Source: Xanthobacter tagetidis (GTDB taxonomy: Bacteria; Pseudomonadota; Alphaproteobacteria; Rhizobiales; Xanthobacteraceae). From it: a DNA stretch of 64,000 bases. Below the pieces are notes generated by a model. That model was not told the DNA's origin, made no database searches, and saw nothing but the letters and a program-made list of their open reading frames with translations. The DNA is taken from the NCBI RefSeq assembly GCF_003667445.1, contig NZ_RCTF01000004.1, positions 186,001 through 250,000 of the forward strand, read 5' to 3'. The translations under genes and the position numbers were made by a program. This document shows, in pieces, positions 60,988 through 64,000 of this stretch; the stretch's first letter is position 1, and each line of letters opens with the position of its first letter.

Positions 60988-61839
60988 CTACCCCGCCCGC
61001 GGCACCAAAGCGATTTCCCACACATGCGGCCAGCACTTGCCGGTGACGAGCAGGTTACCTGTCGCCTCGTCGAAGGCGATGCCGTTCAGCACATAGGGAT
61101 ATTTCAGCGCCGCCGGGTCCGGATTGATCCCGGTGAGGTCGATCCAGCCGGCGAGCGTTCCGGCAGCGGGATCGATGATGGCGATGAAGGGCGTCTGCCA
61201 GACATTGGCGTAGAGCCGGCCACGCGCGAATTCCAGCTCGTTCAGGAAGCCCACCGGCGCCACCGCGTCGGAGACATAGAAGCGGTGCACGCGACGGAAG
61301 GTCTTCGGGTCGCGATACTCGATCATCGACGAGCCGTTGCTCATGATGAGATGCGTGCCGTCATGGGTCAGGCCCCAGCCCTGGGTGCCGTAATCGAGCT
61401 GGCCGATCTTGCTGAACGTGGCCTGGTCGTAGACGAAGGCCCGGTTGTCCAGATAGGTGAGCTGGTAGATGCGCCCGTCCAGCACCGTGACGCCCTCGCC
61501 GAAATAATTCGGGTCGAGATCGAGGCGCCGCAGCACGCGGCCGCTCTCCAGGTCCCATTCCAGCAGGCGCGAGCGGCCATAGAGGCCGGTGCCCTCGAAG
61601 ATCGTGCCGCCCGCCTTCACCAGCCCCTCGGTATAGGAGGAGGTGTCATGCGGATGGGTCTTCACCACCGTGAAGTCGAACACAGGGACGGCGGTCTGGT
61701 TGAGCACCCGGTCCGGCGTCATCTGCACCGCGCCGCCGGTGGGCTGGCCGGGCGCCGCGCGCGCGACGCCGGCGGCGAGGCCGTGCGCGCCCAAGGCGAG
61801 GAGCGCCGCGTTCTTCACCAGGCTCCGACGTCCGATCAT
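60988..61839 (-). CDS. Glutaminyl-peptide cyclotransferase (bacterial beta-propeller type)
   Basis: 283 residues with a Tat-like signal (GRRSLVKNAALLALGAHGLAAGVARA), so it is exported. The mature protein matches the Glu_cyclase_2 beta-propeller family: HDTSSYTEGLVKAGGTIFEGTGLYGRSRLLEWDLESG (in part YTEGLVKAGGTIFEGTGLYG), PNYFGEGVTVLDGRIYQLTYLDN (in part FGEGVTVLDGRIYQLTY), FLNELEFARGRLYANVW and the C-terminal YVLNGIAFDEATGNLLVTGKCW. It forms pyroglutamate from N-terminal Gln. It lies 34 bp downstream of the gamma-glutamyltransferase gene, probably in one operon with it. Confidence 0.88.
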   Translation of the reverse strand: MIGRRSLVKNAALLALGAHGLAAGVARAAPGQPTGGAVQMTPDRVLNQTAVPVFDFTVVKTHPHDTSSYTEGLVKAGGTIFEGTGLYGRSRLLEWDLESGRVLRRLDLDPNYFGEGVTVLDGRIYQLTYLDNRAFVYDQATFSKIGQLDYGTQGWGLTHDGTHLIMSNGSSMIEYRDPKTFRRVHRFYVSDAVAPVGFLNELEFARGRLYANVWQTPFIAIIDPAAGTLAGWIDLTGINPDPAALKYPYVLNGIAFDEATGNLLVTGKCWPHVWEIALVPRAG

Positions 61840-61873
61840 GGCCGCCCGCTCCCCGCTCGCCTCCGCCCGGAGG

Positions 61874-63496
61874 CTACACCCCGGCGGCGCCGCCATCGGC
61901 GCGCGGATCGTGCGCGCCTTCCAGGTGCCCGTCGGTGTGGATCACCACCGCGCCGGCATGGCCCATGGTGTCCGAGACCGGTTCCGCCAGCACCTCCAGA
62001 TCATGGCCGGCGCGCCGCAGGTGGTCCACCAGCTCCGGGTCGAAGCGGTTTTCCAGGCGCAGATTGGTGACGGAGCTGCCCCAGGTGCGCCCGAGCAGCC
62101 AGCGCGGCCGCGCGATGGCCTCGCCCAGCGGCACGCCGAACATGGCATGGCGCGAGAACACCGCCGCCTGCGTCTGCGGCTGGCCTTCCCCGCCCATGGT
62201 GCCGTAGGCCATCACCCGCCCGTCGCCCAGCACCGCGAGCGCGGGGTTCAGCGTGTGGAACGGCCGGCGGCCGGGCATCAGCGGGTTCAGCGCCTTGGGA
62301 TCGAGCGAGAAGCTGGCGCCGCGGTTCTGCATCAGCACGCCGGTCGCCGGCAGGACGCAGCCCGAGCCGAACTCGAAGAAGATGGACTGGATGTAGGAGA
62401 CGGCGAGGCCGCTCTTGTCGGCGGCGCCGAGCCAGATGGTGTCGCCCTTCTGGGCCGGGCGCGGCCAGGGCAGCGCCTGCCGCGCGTCGATCGCCCCGGC
62501 TTCCCGGTCGAGCCGGGCGTCGGAGAGGATGGCGGCGAGGTCCTCCGGAACGTGGTCGAAGTCGCACACCACCTTGTCGCGGATCATGAAGGCCCGCTTG
62601 GTGGATTCGATCAGGCCGTGCAGGTGCTCGAAGCCCTCGGCCCGCTTCACCCCGAGCCGGGAGAACAGGGCGAGGATCAGCAGCGAGGCGAGCCCCTGCG
62701 TGGGCGGCGGCGCGTTGTAGACCGTGGCGGCGCCCACCTTTACCGTCAGCGGCGCGCGCTCGACGGCGGCGTAGGCGGCGAGATCCGCGCGCCGGAGCGG
62801 GCTCCCGATCTGCTCAAGGTCCGCCGCCAGCTCACGCGAGATGTCGCCCTCGTAGAAGTCGCGCAGGCCGGCGCGGCCGAGATGGTCGAGCGTGTCGGCA
62901 AGCCGCCCCTGGCGCTGGATCGTGCCCGCCTCGGGCACCTTGCCGTCCGGCAGGAAGGCCGCCGCGAAGCCCGGCACGTTCTCCAGCTCCGCCTTCTTCT
63001 CGGCGGAGAGGCGCGCCTGCGATGCCGACACCGCAACGCCCTCGCGGGCATGGTGGACAGCCCGCTCCAGCAGCCGCGGCAGGCTCATGCGGCCGCCATG
63101 GGCGCGGGCGATGGCGCCGGCGGCGGCCCAGCCGGAAACCGCGCCGGGAACGGTCAGCGCGGCGAGCGGTCCGCGCGTCGGCAGCGCGTCATAGCCGAGG
63201 TCGCGGTAGTGGGCGATGGTGGCGCCGGCCGCAGCGAAGCCGCAGGCCTCGATATAGCGCACCTTTCCGGAGGGCTCGCGCACCAGCCAGAAGCCGTCGC
63301 CGCCCAGATGGTTCATGTGCGGATAGACCACGGCGATGGCGGCCGCCGCGGCGAGCGCCGCCTCGACCGCGTTGCCGCCCTCGGCGAGAACGTCGCGGCC
63401 CGCTTCCGCGGCCAGATGGTGCGGCGCTGCGACGATGCCGGTGGACGCGTGCACGCTCTCGTTCACGCCGTCATAAGTCTTCCCGTCCGCCGCCAT
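61874..63496 (-). CDS. Gamma-glutamyltransferase family protein (YwrD type)
   Basis: 540-residue Ntn hydrolase without a signal peptide, so cytoplasmic. It opens with HASTGIVAAPHHLAAEAGRDVLAEGGNAVEAALA (in part AAPHHLAAEAGRDVLAEGGNAVEAA), and has VPGAVSGWAAAG. The processing site aligns KGDTIWLGAADKSG with the usual TTHxSVVD: the nucleophile Thr is kept, the following Thr-His become Ile-Trp, as in the YwrD/Acylase-like branch. GSGCVLPATGVLMQNRGASFSLDP and the LNPLMPGRRPFHTLNPALAV tail (in part) are typical of that branch. ATG at 63496 with GGAGGA upstream. Confidence 0.9.
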   Translation of the reverse strand: MAADGKTYDGVNESVHASTGIVAAPHHLAAEAGRDVLAEGGNAVEAALAAAAAIAVVYPHMNHLGGDGFWLVREPSGKVRYIEACGFAAAGATIAHYRDLGYDALPTRGPLAALTVPGAVSGWAAAGAIARAHGGRMSLPRLLERAVHHAREGVAVSASQARLSAEKKAELENVPGFAAAFLPDGKVPEAGTIQRQGRLADTLDHLGRAGLRDFYEGDISRELAADLEQIGSPLRRADLAAYAAVERAPLTVKVGAATVYNAPPPTQGLASLLILALFSRLGVKRAEGFEHLHGLIESTKRAFMIRDKVVCDFDHVPEDLAAILSDARLDREAGAIDARQALPWPRPAQKGDTIWLGAADKSGLAVSYIQSIFFEFGSGCVLPATGVLMQNRGASFSLDPKALNPLMPGRRPFHTLNPALAVLGDGRVMAYGTMGGEGQPQTQAAVFSRHAMFGVPLGEAIARPRWLLGRTWGSSVTNLRLENRFDPELVDHLRRAGHDLEVLAEPVSDTMGHAGAVVIHTDGHLEGAHDPRADGGAAGV

Positions 63497-63578
63497 GATG
63501 TCCTCCGCGCTGCCCCGCCGCCATACGGCAACGGGCCATCGGATGTATCGCGCGCGCGGCGGCGAGGCAAAGTCCGCT

Positions 63579-64000
63579 TCAGGGCTTGAGGATCAGCTGC
63601 ACCCGGTCGGCGGCGATGGCGGATCGGCCGAACTGGAGCGGCGCGCCGTTCAGCTCGGCATCGAGCCGCTCCAGCACCATGACCGCGCGGCCCGGCGGCA
63701 GGCTCAGCGTCTGGCTTTCCTGCGCCGTCGCCGGGCGGGCGGTGAGGCGCGTCTCACGCCGGCGGTAATCGGCGATGCCGAGGGTGGCCAGTGCGCGGGT
63801 GAGCGAGCCGGTGGCGGCATAGACGAGGTCGAGATCGCGGCAGCGCGCGTGGGGAAACCAGGAGGTCCCCACCGACATGGGCACCCCGTCGGCCTCGTGG
63901 GAACTCTCGATGCGCAGCACCGGCGTGCCCACCGCGAGGGAGAGCTCGCGCGCCACCCCGGCATCCGCCGGCTCCACCCGCGAGCCCAGGAAGCGCCCGA
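63579..64000 (-). CDS. GntR-family regulator, PhnF-like (C-terminal part)
   Basis: The frame runs off the right edge of the window; the N-terminal winged helix is outside. About 140 residues are visible, forming the UTRA effector domain: RIESSHEADGVPMSVGTSWFP, GSLTRALATLGIADYRRRETRLTARPAT (in part LGIADYRRRETRLTARPAT), LPPGRAVMVLERLDAELNGAPLQFGRSAIAADRVQLIL (in part GAPLQFGRSAIAADRVQLI). This is close to the phosphonate regulator PhnF. It is 82 bp upstream of the gamma-glutamyltransferase gene on the same strand and may regulate it, or serve a phosphonate locus further right. Confidence 0.82.
   Translation of the reverse strand, partial: GRFLGSRVEPADAGVARELSLAVGTPVLRIESSHEADGVPMSVGTSWFPHARCRDLDLVYAATGSLTRALATLGIADYRRRETRLTARPATAQESQTLSLPPGRAVMVLERLDAELNGAPLQFGRSAIAADRVQLILKP

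Overview
This window looks like chromosome from an alphaproteobacterium of the order Hyphomicrobiales, most like the Xanthobacteraceae (Xanthobacter, Azorhizobium, Ancylobacter). The evidence is very high GC with strongly GC-biased third codon positions, the trpA-accD-folC order, a split dcw cluster ending ddlB-ftsQ-ftsA-ftsZ-lpxC-bamD-recN, the phoR-pstSCAB-phoU-phoB order, a CarD/CdnL regulator, a NepR-like anti-sigma factor, and GC-rich palindromic intergenic repeats of the kind common in this order. The taxonomic call is inference from gene order and protein style, not from a marker search.

Layout. 1-2.9 kb: end of trpA, then accD and folC. 2.9-9.8 kb: a LysR regulator divergent from an alpha/beta-hydrolase-like gene and an RND efflux pair (adaptor and permease). 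10-20.2 kb: a sulfite-oxidase-like protein, then ddlB, ftsQ, ftsA, ftsZ, lpxC, bamD and recN (division, outer-membrane assembly, recombination repair). 20.2-28.8 kb: ArfB, an OlsB-like acyltransferase, a secreted unknown, ComM, an MFS transporter, a methyltransferase, a PHA-system protein and glutathione synthetase. 29-35.3 kb: an lgt-midA-pgeF-hydrolase run, a lipoprotein behind a CtrA-type site, prs and a glycosyltransferase. 35.3-39.5 kb: a stress-related stretch with otsBA, a glycine-zipper lipoprotein, an 84-residue unknown and a NepR-like gene, with two exact EcfG-type promoters. 39.7-46 kb: an extensin-like lipoprotein, a DUF429 protein, an acetyl-CoA hydrolase/CoA-transferase, an LpoA-like lipoprotein, rsmI and yraN. 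46-53 kb: the phosphate regulon with a Pho box before pstS. 53-64 kb: a secreted protein, a YbhN-type membrane protein, Kup, AhcY, CarD, a third EcfG-type promoter before a small Gln/Gly-rich protein, glutaminyl cyclase, a gamma-glutamyltransferase and the start of a PhnF-like GntR regulator.

How genes work together. The pst/pho block is a complete phosphate sensing and uptake module. The dcw block couples division to envelope synthesis and carries CtrA-like half-sites ahead of ftsZ. The most notable shared control is the general stress response: three copies of GGAAC-N16-CGTT, all intergenic and all correctly spaced before a start codon, precede otsBA, the 84-residue gene upstream of the NepR-like gene, and an 83-residue protein that contains no aliphatic, aromatic, Cys or Ser residue.

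I saw no rRNA, tRNA, CRISPR array, insertion sequence, prophage or plasmid feature. Apart from the palindromic repeat clusters the window reads as stable core chromosome. No obvious large undescribed system is present; the best leads are the stress-regulated small proteins, the hydrolase that lacks its catalytic residues in the efflux operon, and several operator-like palindromes.
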